DNA from: Novosphingobium beihaiense
Lineage (GTDB): Bacteria; Pseudomonadota; Alphaproteobacteria; Sphingomonadales; Sphingomonadaceae
Assembly: GCF_022832375.1 (NCBI RefSeq)
Contig: NZ_JALHLG010000003.1
Coordinates: 248,001 to 312,000, forward strand
Length of the DNA: 64,000 bases
Direction: 5' to 3'
Shown here: in pieces, positions 29,001 to 36,864 of the stretch
Layout: the number at the start of each line of letters is the position of its first letter
Numbering within the stretch: the first letter of the stretch is position 1
Notes under the pieces: model-generated
Database searches by the model: none
The model's input: the letters and a program-made list of their open reading frames with translations, nothing else
What the model was told of the DNA's origin: nothing
Position numbers and translations under genes: made by a program

Positions 29001-29933
29001 TCAGCCCGCAGCCTTTGCCGTGGCCATGGCGAAGCTGCGGGCCAGATGCTGGCCGAACCCATCCTCGGCCGGGTGGAACGTCCACTGGCGGCTGTCGTCG
29101 CGGATCGCATCGAGTTGCCCGGCCACCTCGTCGATGGTCCACGACGGCTGATAGACGCCTTCGGTCTCGGTAATGAAAGCCCGCGCGATGCGCCCGGCGA
29201 CCGAGACGTACATCTCGCCCGTAACCGGGCAGCTTTCGTGCGCCAGAAAGCCGACCACCGGCGCCACCAGTTCCGGCCCCATCGGCGGATATTGCGAAGT
29301 ATCGAGCCCTTCGGCCATGCGCGTCACCGCGCCGGGCAGGATCACGTTGGACTTCACCCCGAAATCCTTGCCCTCGATCGCGACGATGTTGTTGAGCCCG
29401 ATCATCGCGGACTTGGACATCGCATAGTTCACCACGCCCGGCATCGAATAGAGCCCGCCGATCGAGCCCGTCAGCACCACGCGGCCGTATCCGTCCTTCA
29501 CCATCCGTTCAAACGCGGGGCGCACGACGTGAAAGGCGCCGAGCATGTGCACATCGAGCACGGCGCGGAAATCCTCGTAACTGGTTTCCGCCAGCGCGGC
29601 GAAGCGGTTGTTTCCGGCATTGTGGATCAGCACGTCGATCTTGCCGAAAGTATCGAGCGCGGTCTCGATAATCGCCTTGCCGCCTTCGGGCGTCGCCACG
29701 CTGTCCGTGCTGGCGACGGCCTCGGCGCCCATCGCGCGCAGGGCCTGCGCCGCCTCCTCGGCAGGTCCGGCATCGCTGCCCGAACCGGAGAGCGCGCTGC
29801 CGTTGTCATTGACGACGACCTTGGCGCCCAGCCCGGCCACCATTTCCGCATAGGCCCGGCCCAGACCGCGCGCGCCGCCGGTCACGACGACGACGCGGCC
29901 GTCGAACCGGCGTTCGGATGTGTGCACGTTCAT
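29001..29933 (-). CDS. Short-chain dehydrogenase, 17-beta-HSD4 / MFE-2-like
   Basis: A 310-residue SDR. The N-terminus VVVVTGGARGLGRAYAEMVA and VVVNDNG, together with IHNAGNNRF and an intact catalytic YAMSK after LTGSIGG, resembles the (3R)-hydroxyacyl-CoA dehydrogenase part of multifunctional beta-oxidation enzymes. The tail past residue 240 is longer than usual. ATG 29933 overlaps the stop of the upstream SDR gene as ATGA; ATG 29945 is less likely. It is the last gene of the five-gene leftward operon. It probably oxidises a hydroxyacyl-CoA or alcohol intermediate of the pathway; the substrate is unknown. Confidence 0.88.
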   Translation of the reverse strand: MNVHTSERRFDGRVVVVTGGARGLGRAYAEMVAGLGAKVVVNDNGSALSGSGSDAGPAEEAAQALRAMGAEAVASTDSVATPEGGKAIIETALDTFGKIDVLIHNAGNNRFAALAETSYEDFRAVLDVHMLGAFHVVRPAFERMVKDGYGRVVLTGSIGGLYSMPGVVNYAMSKSAMIGLNNIVAIEGKDFGVKSNVILPGAVTRMAEGLDTSQYPPMGPELVAPVVGFLAHESCPVTGEMYVSVAGRIARAFITETEGVYQPSWTIDEVAGQLDAIRDDSRQWTFHPAEDGFGQHLARSFAMATAKAAG

Positions 29934-30820
29934 TGTCCGCTCCATGTGGTGTCGCCCGGCGCCCAGAGCGGTGCGCCCCGGCTTTCGCGCAGCGAGGGGA
30001 TCGTGCGCCCATCCTTGTCGGTCACGCCATATTCGGCGGCCAGTTCGGCATTGATGAAGCTGCCGCCCGAGCGCGCCTTGAGCTGCGGGTCCATCGCCAG
30101 CGCCGCAATCACGCGCCCCGGAAACTCCGGCGAAGAGCCCACAGCGCTGTTGAGCTGGCTCGCCATGCCGGGCACCGATTTCAGGTTCTCGGTAGCGCGC
30201 TCGGTATAAGTAAAGCCCTGCCAGAGCGAGACGGCCGAGACGCCCGTGTCGCGCAACTCGTGGCCCATGTCGCGGATCATGCGGTCGGTCGCGGTCTTGG
30301 TGGTGCCGAAGACCACGTCATAGGTGTACGTCACCCCCACATAGCCCGAAAGCGCCGCGATCAGGCCCGAGCCCTGCGGCACCATGATCCGTGCGGCGTG
30401 CCAGGCGGCGATAAAGGCCGCGCGCGCGCCGGTATCCCAGATCTGCCATTCGGCATCGAGCGGTTTTTCCCAGAAGCCCGCGCGCTGCGTCATGCTGTCC
30501 GGGATGGCCATGGCATTGTTGACGAGCACATCGAGCCGCCCTTCGTCCCGCGCGACTTGCGCGAACACGGCGGCGATCTGCGCCTCGTCCAGCAGATCCA
30601 TCGCCACCGCCACGGCTTTGCCGCCGCGCGCCTCGACTTCGGCAACCGTCTCTTCCAGCGAGCCGGGCAGCGCATGGCCGCCGGGGTTCACCGTGCGCCC
30701 GGTCACATAGACCGTCGCGCCATGCTCGGCGAGCGCGCAGGCCGTGCCCTTGCCGATGCCGCGCGTGGCGCCGGTGACGACCGCGACTTTGCCTTTCAGC
30801 CTGTCCGACAAAGCGCCCAT
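29930..30820 (-). CDS. DHRS1-like SDR lacking the catalytic Tyr (module copy 2)
   Basis: A 296-residue SDR with a normal cofactor motif (VVTGATRGIGKG), NNAM instead of NNAG, and LSGYVGVTYTYDVVFGTTK where YxxxK is expected: residue 171 is Phe and Lys175 is kept. The overall pattern (WEKPLDAEWQIWDTGARA, WHAARIMVPQ, LWQGFTYTE) resembles the DHRS1 branch. It lies 3 bp downstream of a SnoaL-like gene and overlaps the next SDR by ATGA. It is closely similar to the SDR at 31368-32264, with the same substitution at the same residue. Normal keto-reduction is therefore doubtful; a cofactor-dependent or non-redox role is possible. Confidence 0.9.
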   Translation of the reverse strand: MGALSDRLKGKVAVVTGATRGIGKGTACALAEHGATVYVTGRTVNPGGHALPGSLEETVAEVEARGGKAVAVAMDLLDEAQIAAVFAQVARDEGRLDVLVNNAMAIPDSMTQRAGFWEKPLDAEWQIWDTGARAAFIAAWHAARIMVPQGSGLIAALSGYVGVTYTYDVVFGTTKTATDRMIRDMGHELRDTGVSAVSLWQGFTYTERATENLKSVPGMASQLNSAVGSSPEFPGRVIAALAMDPQLKARSGGSFINAELAAEYGVTDKDGRTIPSLRESRGAPLWAPGDTTWSGQ

Positions 30821-30823
30821 CGC

Positions 30824-31378
30824 TCAGCCTTTCGCCGGATTGGCAGGCGCTCGCTTGTTAAGCAACGGGCGCTGGTAGGACGGGTCTTCCTTGCTGCGCG
30901 CGGAGACGCCGTTGGCGGCGATATCGGGCACATCGGCAAAGGGGATCGGCATCGGCGGCGGCAGGCAGCCCCACTCGATCACATTGGTGCGCAGCGCGAT
31001 GCGCCACTCGCCGTTCCGCTTCTCCAGCCGGTCGATATAGCGGCCGCCCGCGATCCACAGGCTCTCGTCCTTGTTGCGGCCCACGAACTGATAATAGGTC
31101 TCACTATGCGCCACATCGCCATCGAGGTCGATCGTGGTCTGCAACAGGGCATGGTGGTGCAGGATCTGCCCGGCGTCGTGCATCGGCACCGCCCAGTCCC
31201 AGCAATCCGCCGGACTGCCCACGAAAGGCCCCGCCGCCATCTCGCCGTCTTCCCAGAAGGCCGAGAGGTAGATGTCCCGGTCGAACCGGTCCATCCCGCG
31301 CGAGAAGCGGGCGAGGCATTCCATGATGTCCTGCTTGTCGAGCAGCGCGTCGATGCGCTTTTCGCGGTCACTTGCCAC
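30824..31378 (-). CDS. SnoaL-like (NTF2-fold) protein, module copy 2
   Basis: A 184-residue protein of the SnoaL_4 type, a cone-shaped fold used for isomerases, dehydratases, cyclases and hydrolases. Family features include IMECLARFSRGMDRFDRDIYLSAF, the middle ILHHHALLQTTIDLDGD, and GGRYIDRLEKRNGEWRI. I chose GTG 31378, which follows GGAGG and overlaps the upstream SDR gene by 11 bp. The 211-residue frame to 31459 lies inside that SDR gene. It is partnered with the SDR at 29930-30820. Function is inferred only as small-molecule conversion in the same pathway. Confidence 0.85.
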   Translation of the reverse strand: MASDREKRIDALLDKQDIMECLARFSRGMDRFDRDIYLSAFWEDGEMAAGPFVGSPADCWDWAVPMHDAGQILHHHALLQTTIDLDGDVAHSETYYQFVGRNKDESLWIAGGRYIDRLEKRNGEWRIALRTNVIEWGCLPPPMPIPFADVPDIAANGVSARSKEDPSYQRPLLNKRAPANPAKG

Positions 31379-32264
31379 GGTAATCGACCTCCGAGATAGG
31401 TTTCCAGATGGGCGAGCCCCGCGTCGCCCGTGCGGAGGCGATCGTGCTGCCGTCGACATCGGTAATGCCGTATTCCTGCGCCAGTTCGGCGGTGACGTAT
31501 TCGCCGCCCGAGCGCTTCATCACCTCGGGATCGGCGGCCAGCGCGGCGATCACCCGGCCGGGATGCTCGACACTGCTGCCCTGCATCTGGGTGATCGACT
31601 TGGTCATCTTGTCGCCCATCTTGGCGAGGTTGTCTTTGGCCTTCTCGGTCAGCGTCAGCCCCTGCCAGATCGCCAGCGAGGCCACGTTATGGGGCTCCAG
31701 CTCGATCGCCATGTCGCGCGCCATGCGGTCCACCGCGGACTTCGAGGTGCCGAAGATCACGCCATAGGTATAGGTCACCGCGGCAAAGCCCGAGATGGCG
31801 ACGATCAGGCCGGACTTCTGCGGCGCCATGATTTGCGCCGCATGCCAGGCTGCCACGTAGTTGGACTTCACGCCCACGTCCCACATTTCGAGGTTCGACA
31901 GCGGCTTTTCCCAGAAACCTTTGGGTTCGAGCAAGTCTTCGGAAAGCGTGAAGGCATTGTTCACGAGGATATCGAGCCGCCCCTGTTCGCTGCGGATACG
32001 CTCGAACAGGCTGGCCACCGCCGCGTCATTGCCATGGTCGCAAGCCACCGCCACGCCCTTGCCGCCGCTCTCCCCGCCGCGCGCATCGCATTCGGCGGCG
32101 GTGCCGCCGACCGTGCCGGGCAGGTAATAATCGCCTTCCTTCACCGTGCGCCCGGTCACATAAACGGTTGCCCCCTGCTCCGCGAGCACCAGCGCGATGC
32201 CTTTGCCGATGCCCCGGCTGGCGCCCGTAACCAGCGCCACTTTTCCCGCGAGCGGCGCGCTCAT
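31368..32264 (-). CDS. DHRS1-like SDR lacking the catalytic Tyr (module copy 1)
   Basis: A 298-residue SDR. It has the cofactor motif VTGASRGIGKG, NNAF in place of NNAG, and ISGFAAVTYTYGVIFGTSK, where Phe171 replaces the catalytic Tyr while Lys175 remains. I checked the codon directly: TTC, complement of 31752-31754. The long C-terminal part (GEYVTAELAQEYGITDVDG) is shared with the copy at 29930-30820. ATG 32264 overlaps the stop of the preceding SnoaL-like gene as ATGA. The pair probably arose by duplication of a SnoaL-SDR unit. Its chemistry cannot be inferred from canonical SDRs. Confidence 0.9.
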   Translation of the reverse strand: MSAPLAGKVALVTGASRGIGKGIALVLAEQGATVYVTGRTVKEGDYYLPGTVGGTAAECDARGGESGGKGVAVACDHGNDAAVASLFERIRSEQGRLDILVNNAFTLSEDLLEPKGFWEKPLSNLEMWDVGVKSNYVAAWHAAQIMAPQKSGLIVAISGFAAVTYTYGVIFGTSKSAVDRMARDMAIELEPHNVASLAIWQGLTLTEKAKDNLAKMGDKMTKSITQMQGSSVEHPGRVIAALAADPEVMKRSGGEYVTAELAQEYGITDVDGSTIASARATRGSPIWKPISEVDYRGK

Positions 32265-32800
32265 TTCGCCCCCCGCGCGAACCACTGCTCGCTGAAATCG
32301 CCCTTGGCACGGCCGGGGAAGTGTTCCGCCGTGAACGGGTAGCCCATCACCCCCGTCGACCAGTCGGCCGCCTGCCCCCAGTCCTGTTCCCAGTCATAGA
32401 GCATCACGCGGTCGGCAATGCGCCATTCGCCCTCGCGCTTCTCGAAGGTGTCGAGATAGCGCCCGCCGATGCAGGTATCGTGCTCGCCGCCGTTCTCCGC
32501 GCCCATGTCGACGCGGTGGTAGGAGATCACGTGCGTTTCCGCCTTCGCATGGGCGCCGTCCAGCTCGATGTAGGTCTGGCCGAGCACGTGCTGGGTATCC
32601 TTGATCGCCTCCGCGCCGGGCACGACCCAAGCGAGGTACGCCTCGAAATCGCCGTTGTAGACGCCGTAATCGAACATGGCTTCGGGCCACCAGCAGGAGC
32701 GGATCAGATCGGCGCTGCGCCGGTCCTCGCCGCGCGCCAGCCGGGCCACGCAATCGCGGATCGCCTCGCGGTCAACGAATGACTGGATGGTCGGGTCCAT
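32261..32800 (-). CDS. SnoaL-like (NTF2-fold) protein, module copy 1
   Basis: A 179-residue SnoaL_4-type protein and the first gene of the leftward operon. Visible family features are IRDCVARLARGEDRRSADLIRSCWW, HVISYHRVDMG and GGRYLDTFEKREGEWRIADR. ATG 32800 has a strong ribosome site (GAGGAGAGG). It overlaps the following SDR gene by 4 bp. The second SnoaL-like gene of the operon shares the GGRY-D-EKR-GEWRI stretch, which supports module duplication. Such proteins in catabolic clusters often handle steroid-, terpenoid- or polyketide-like rings, but no substrate can be read here. Confidence 0.87.
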   Translation of the reverse strand: MDPTIQSFVDREAIRDCVARLARGEDRRSADLIRSCWWPEAMFDYGVYNGDFEAYLAWVVPGAEAIKDTQHVLGQTYIELDGAHAKAETHVISYHRVDMGAENGGEHDTCIGGRYLDTFEKREGEWRIADRVMLYDWEQDWGQAADWSTGVMGYPFTAEHFPGRAKGDFSEQWFARGAK

Positions 32801-32944
32801 TTTTTCCTCTCCTCGGTTGCCTTTGCGGCCCGGACTGCCGTTCCTAACGCAATCCCCTGCCAGCCCTTTGACTTTTCCGGACACTTTCTACGCAGCCATC
32901 CTGCATCGCCCGGGTGGCATCTGTCCAAGACTATCCCAAGACTA

Positions 32945-33658
32945 TCAGGGCCGCCGCGTTCCCAGATGGCGGCGCACGACCTGGCGGTTCTGCCGGTTCG
33001 CCTCGAAACGGGCGAGTTCGGCGTCGCCCGCCAGAATGGCATCGATGATCTTGCGCCGTCCCTCGCACCAGCGCGCGGAATCGGTCTGCAGTTGATGGAC
33101 CTGCGGCCCGCCCCGCCCCCATGCGTAGTGCAAGGTCACGCGCGTGAGCATTTCGAACAGCGGGCGGCTGACCATGCGGAACAACTGATCCTGAAACTCC
33201 AGCTCGAAACTGCCGAGCGCGGCAGCGGTGCGCTCCAGATCGTCAAGCCGCTCGCCCAGCTTTCCGAGTTGCCCGAGCATGTCCGCCTCGCGGCACCCGG
33301 CCGCTGCCGCCACCAGTTCGTTGAACAGCAGCGAGGTCATGTCGAGCGCTTCCTCGTAAGTTGCCGGGTGCACGCGCAGATAGGCATCGAACGCACGCTC
33401 CAGCGCGGCATCGTCGGGCCGCGCGCCGTAGTAGCCGCCGCCGGGGCCGCGCCGCACTTCCAGCAGGCCTTCGTGTTCGAGCACGCGCGCGGCCTGCTGC
33501 AAGGTGACGATGCCCACTTCCAGCCGGTACGCCAGATCGTGCAGCGAACCGATCAGCGCCCCGGGCTCCAGCGCGAAGATATGTTCGCGCAGCACCTCCG
33601 CCGTCGCCACGACAAGGTTCAACCCGCGCCGCCGCGGCACTTTGGTCAGACTAGGCAT
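32945..33658 (-). CDS. GntR-family (FadR/FCD-type) transcriptional regulator
   Basis: A 237-residue regulator. The N-terminal winged helix is seen in VATAEVLREHIFALEPGALIGS and RLEVGIVTLQQAARVLEHEGLLEVRRGPGGGYYG, followed by an all-helical FCD-like ligand domain. The gene lies between the two arms of the catabolic cluster and is divergent from the aldehyde dehydrogenase gene. I chose ATG 33658; no good ribosome site is visible, so a leaderless start or ATG 33724 is possible. An A+T-rich inverted repeat overlaps its upstream side and probably is its operator. It likely represses both arms until an acyl-CoA or acid ligand appears. Confidence 0.88.
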   Translation of the reverse strand: MPSLTKVPRRRGLNLVVATAEVLREHIFALEPGALIGSLHDLAYRLEVGIVTLQQAARVLEHEGLLEVRRGPGGGYYGARPDDAALERAFDAYLRVHPATYEEALDMTSLLFNELVAAAAGCREADMLGQLGKLGERLDDLERTAAALGSFELEFQDQLFRMVSRPLFEMLTRVTLHYAWGRGGPQVHQLQTDSARWCEGRRKIIDAILAGDAELARFEANRQNRQVVRRHLGTRRP

Positions 33659-33661
33659 GGA

Positions 33662-33685
33662 GGTAATAATATGCCTATTATTGCC
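33662..33685. promoter_or_regulatory. Candidate GntR operator (9-6-9 inverted repeat)
   Basis: GGTAATAAT and ATTATTGCC (33662-33670, 33677-33685) form an inverted repeat with one mismatch around 6 bases. It lies just ahead of the regulator ATG and upstream of the aldehyde dehydrogenase gene, in an unusually A+T-rich patch. Its position would let one dimer control both directions. Confidence 0.55.
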
Positions 33686-33811
33686 ACAAGGACAATGGAA
33701 ATTCGACCATAAAGTGCATTTCAAATCGGTTGATTGCCTATTTCAATGCACATAGTTTTACAGGCGAGAAGCGGAGCGGAAGTGCCGCCTGCCCGAAATG
33801 GAGAGAGGAAC

Positions 33812-35284
33812 ATGGGTTTTCTCAGTCCGGATCGTTCGATCCTGCCACAGCACGCCCTCGTCATCGGCGACAAGGCCGAAACGGGCGGCAGCGGTGCCCT
33901 TTACGAGCATGTCTACCCCGGCACCGGCGAAGTGACGCGCGAGATCGCGCTGGCCAATGCCGCCGATGTCGATCGCGCCGTTGCTGCGGCCCACGCCGCC
34001 TTCCCGGACTGGCGCGCCATGCCCGGAGACAAACGCCGCGACCTGCTGCTGCGCCTCGCCGCCCTGATCGACGAGAAGACGGCGGAAATGTCGCCGCTGC
34101 TGGCAATCGAGAACGGCTCGATCCTGGTCGCCTCGCCTTACATGAGCGCCGATGCCTCGCAGAAGTTCCGCTATTTCGGCGGCTGGGCGGACAAGATCGA
34201 AGGCCGCACCATCTCCACCTGGGGCGGCCCCGCACACGATTATGTGAGCTACGAACCCTATGGCACGGTAGGCATTATCGTGCCGTGGAACGGTCCGCTC
34301 TACGCAGCGACAATGTGCATGGCCCCGGCGCTGGCGACGGGCAACTGCGTGGTGCTGAAAGCGCCCGAGAATGCGCCGTGGTCGCTGATGAAGCTGATGG
34401 AGATCATCCAACTCGCCGGGTTCCCGCCGGGCGTGGTCAATCTCGTTACCGGCGGCCCCGATGTGGGTGAGGCGATGGTCTCGCACCCAGGGATCGGCAA
34501 GATCGAATTCATCGGCTCGGGCGGGACCGCGCGCAAAATCCTCGCCAATGCCTCGCAGAGCCTCAAGCCCGTGGGGCTGGAACTGGGCGGCAAGTCGGCA
34601 GTGATCGTCTTTGCCGACGCGGACCTGCAGGCCGCCGCCAAGCGCGGCCTGTCCGGCGCGGTCAGCGCCAATGGGCAGGGCTGCGTCAACGGCACCCGCC
34701 TGCTGGTCGAGCGATCGATCTACGAGCCCTATCTGCAGATGCTGCAGGGCATGGCGGGCTACGTGAAAGTCGGCGATCCGCTGGCGATGGACACGTTCAT
34801 GGGCCCGGTCATCTCCGAAGCCGCGCTGAACCGCATTCAGGGCATGGTCGAAGGCGGCGTGGCCGACGGCGGCCGCGTGGTCTGCGGCGGCGAGCGCATG
34901 GGCGGAGACTACGCCTCGGGCTTCTTCCTTCCGGTCACCGTGCTGGCGGACGTCGATCCCAGCAGCACCATCGCGAAGAACGAAGTGTTCGGCCCGGTTC
35001 TGGTCGTCACGCCTTTCGATACCGAGGAAGAGGCCGTCGCGCTGGCGAACGACTCCGACTACGGGCTCGGCGCCTATATCCACACCACCAGCCTTGCCCG
35101 CGCGCATCGCGTCGCCAACCAGATGATGGCGGGACAGGTTCAGGTGAACGGCGCGGGCGAGGCGATGACGCCCTGCGTGCCCTTCGGCGGCATGAAGCAC
35201 TCCGGCCACGGCCGCCTCGGCGGGATCGAGGGGCTGCGCGAGTTCCAGCAGGTGCGCAACGTCTGGATCAACCTGCAGGACTGA
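33812..35284 (+). CDS. NAD(P)-dependent aldehyde dehydrogenase
   Basis: A 490-residue ALDH-superfamily enzyme oxidising an aldehyde to its acid. It shows IVPWNGPLYAATMCMAPALATGN, the catalytic Glu in LELGGKS and the nucleophile Cys291 in ANGQGCVNG, followed by EVFGPVL and the usual ending FGGMKHSGHGRLGG. ATG 33812 follows GAGAGG; the longer frame from 33734 would start inside the regulatory region. It is the first gene of the rightward arm, with 12 bp to the next gene. It is closest in pattern to the betaine/coniferyl-type ALDHs used for aromatic or terpenoid aldehydes; the substrate is not fixed by sequence. Confidence 0.94.
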   Translation: MGFLSPDRSILPQHALVIGDKAETGGSGALYEHVYPGTGEVTREIALANAADVDRAVAAAHAAFPDWRAMPGDKRRDLLLRLAALIDEKTAEMSPLLAIENGSILVASPYMSADASQKFRYFGGWADKIEGRTISTWGGPAHDYVSYEPYGTVGIIVPWNGPLYAATMCMAPALATGNCVVLKAPENAPWSLMKLMEIIQLAGFPPGVVNLVTGGPDVGEAMVSHPGIGKIEFIGSGGTARKILANASQSLKPVGLELGGKSAVIVFADADLQAAAKRGLSGAVSANGQGCVNGTRLLVERSIYEPYLQMLQGMAGYVKVGDPLAMDTFMGPVISEAALNRIQGMVEGGVADGGRVVCGGERMGGDYASGFFLPVTVLADVDPSSTIAKNEVFGPVLVVTPFDTEEEAVALANDSDYGLGAYIHTTSLARAHRVANQMMAGQVQVNGAGEAMTPCVPFGGMKHSGHGRLGGIEGLREFQQVRNVWINLQD

Positions 35285-35296
35285 GGAGCAAGTTCC

Positions 35297-36082
35297 ATGA
35301 CACTTCTCGATCCCAAGGACCGCAACGCCGCCGGCCTCGCCTGCGAGGCGGAATCGACCGGCCGCCCGGCAAAAGAACCCGCAACGCTGCTGGAGGAGAG
35401 CTGGCGCGATTTCATCTGGGCCGAAGTCTGGACCCGGCCGGGCCTGCCCCGGCGCGCCCGCTATCTCGTCGCCATGGCCACCGCCGCGACCTGTGGGCTG
35501 GAGGACAGCCAGATCGACGATTTCGTGCGCGGCGCTCTCGCCAACCGGGAGCTGACGCTGGAAGAGCTGCGCGAAGGCGCGCTGCATCTGGCGGTCTATT
35601 CGGGCTGGGGCAACGGCGGCAGGCTGGACCGGGCGATCACCCGCGTCGCCGGGGAACTGGACCTGCCGCCCGCGGAACTGCCGCCGATCTGCCCCGAACC
35701 GTGGGACCCGCAAGTGCGCAACGACCGGGGCCACGCCGAGTTCGACAAGGTAATGACCTTCCCGCCGGGGCCGCCCAAGACGCCTTACCTCGAAGGCATC
35801 AACAACTTCGTCTTCGGCGAGATGTGGTGCCGCCGCACGCTGGACGAACCCTCCCGCCGCTGGATCACGCTTGTCGGCGTGTGCGAATCCGGGGCCGAAA
35901 TCCCGATCCGCAGCCACATCCACGCGGCCATGGCCAGCGGCAACTGCAAGCCGGAGGAAATGCTCGAATTCGTGCTGCAATACGGCACCCACGCGGGCTG
36001 GCCCAAGGCCTCGCGAATGCAGGGCGTCATTCTGGAAATGATCGACAAGGTGGCCAAGGGGCTGCCCTGGCACGCCAAGTAA
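35297..36082 (+). CDS. Double-domain carboxymuconolactone decarboxylase-like protein
   Basis: A 261-residue protein containing two copies of the all-helical CMD/AhpD-like fold. Repeat one includes RARYLVAMATAATCGLEDSQ and HLAVYSGWGNGGRLD. Repeat two includes RRWITLVGVCESGAEIPIRSH and LQYGTHAGWPKASRM. The CxxC of AhpD is absent in both, so peroxidase activity is unlikely and a decarboxylase- or isomerase-like role is more plausible. It lies 12 bp after the aldehyde dehydrogenase and 13 bp before an SDR gene. Tandem CMD proteins of this length are known in degradation clusters, but their reactions are rarely established. Confidence 0.83.
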   Translation: MTLLDPKDRNAAGLACEAESTGRPAKEPATLLEESWRDFIWAEVWTRPGLPRRARYLVAMATAATCGLEDSQIDDFVRGALANRELTLEELREGALHLAVYSGWGNGGRLDRAITRVAGELDLPPAELPPICPEPWDPQVRNDRGHAEFDKVMTFPPGPPKTPYLEGINNFVFGEMWCRRTLDEPSRRWITLVGVCESGAEIPIRSHIHAAMASGNCKPEEMLEFVLQYGTHAGWPKASRMQGVILEMIDKVAKGLPWHAK

Positions 36083-36095
36083 AGGGGCAAATCCC

Positions 36096-36851
36096 ATGAA
36101 CACCGATATGACCGGCAAGGCCGCTCTCATCACCGGCGCAGCCTCGGGCCTGGGCCGGGCCGCCGCACTCAAGTTCGCCGAAGCAGGCGCCAAACTCTGG
36201 CTGGTGGACGTCAATGCCGCCGGGCTGGCCGAGACCGTGGCCATGCTGGCCGATAGCGGCTGCGAGACCGGCCACGAAACCGTGGACCTGTCCGACCCGG
36301 AAGCCTGCACGCAGGCGGTGACGGCAGCGGTTTCCCGCTTCGGGCGGCTCGACGCGCTGTGCAATGTCGCCGGGCTGATCTACCTCGCCAACACGCCGCA
36401 GATGCCGCTCGACCAGTACCGGCGCACGATCGACGTCAACCTTTCGGCTCCGTTCCATCTCTCGCAGGCGGCCATCCCGCACCTGCTCGAGACCGATGGC
36501 GCGATCGTCAATGTCGCCTCTTCCGCCGCGCATATCGGCGAGGCCTATGCCGCTGCCTATTGCGCCAGCAAGTGGGGCATTCTGGGCATGACCAAGGCCA
36601 TGGCGATGGAATTCCAGAAAGCTCCGATCCGCATCAACGCCGTCGCCCCCGGCGGCATGATCACCAACATCGCCGCCAATTTCGTGCCCCCCGAAGGCTG
36701 CGACTTCGACCTGATCAAGCGCTTTTCCGGCATGCGCGGCACGGTCGAGGTGGAAGACGTCGCGGACATGATCCTGATGCTCGCGTCCGAAGCCGGGCGC
36801 GGCTTTCACGGAACCTGCATCGATATCGACGCCGGCATCACCGCCGGTTGA
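36096..36851 (+). CDS. Short-chain dehydrogenase (classical)
   Basis: A 251-residue classical SDR with ALITGAASGLGRAAALKFA, the acidic Asp of VDVNAAG (preference for NAD), CNVAG in place of NNAG, the Ser in VASSAAHIG and an intact YCASK. The end FHGTCIDIDAGITAG is normal. It is the third gene of the rightward arm, with 13-bp gaps on each side. It probably oxidises a secondary alcohol of the pathway. It is not closely similar to the Phe171 SDRs of the leftward arm. Confidence 0.9.
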   Translation: MNTDMTGKAALITGAASGLGRAAALKFAEAGAKLWLVDVNAAGLAETVAMLADSGCETGHETVDLSDPEACTQAVTAAVSRFGRLDALCNVAGLIYLANTPQMPLDQYRRTIDVNLSAPFHLSQAAIPHLLETDGAIVNVASSAAHIGEAYAAAYCASKWGILGMTKAMAMEFQKAPIRINAVAPGGMITNIAANFVPPEGCDFDLIKRFSGMRGTVEVEDVADMILMLASEAGRGFHGTCIDIDAGITAG

Positions 36852-36864
36852 GGGAGAACCAGCC

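Noticed and set aside
33758..36364. An 868-residue open frame on the complement of the aldehyde dehydrogenase and neighbouring genes
   Set aside because: It crosses three well-supported genes and has no recognisable motif, so it is a high-GC shadow frame.
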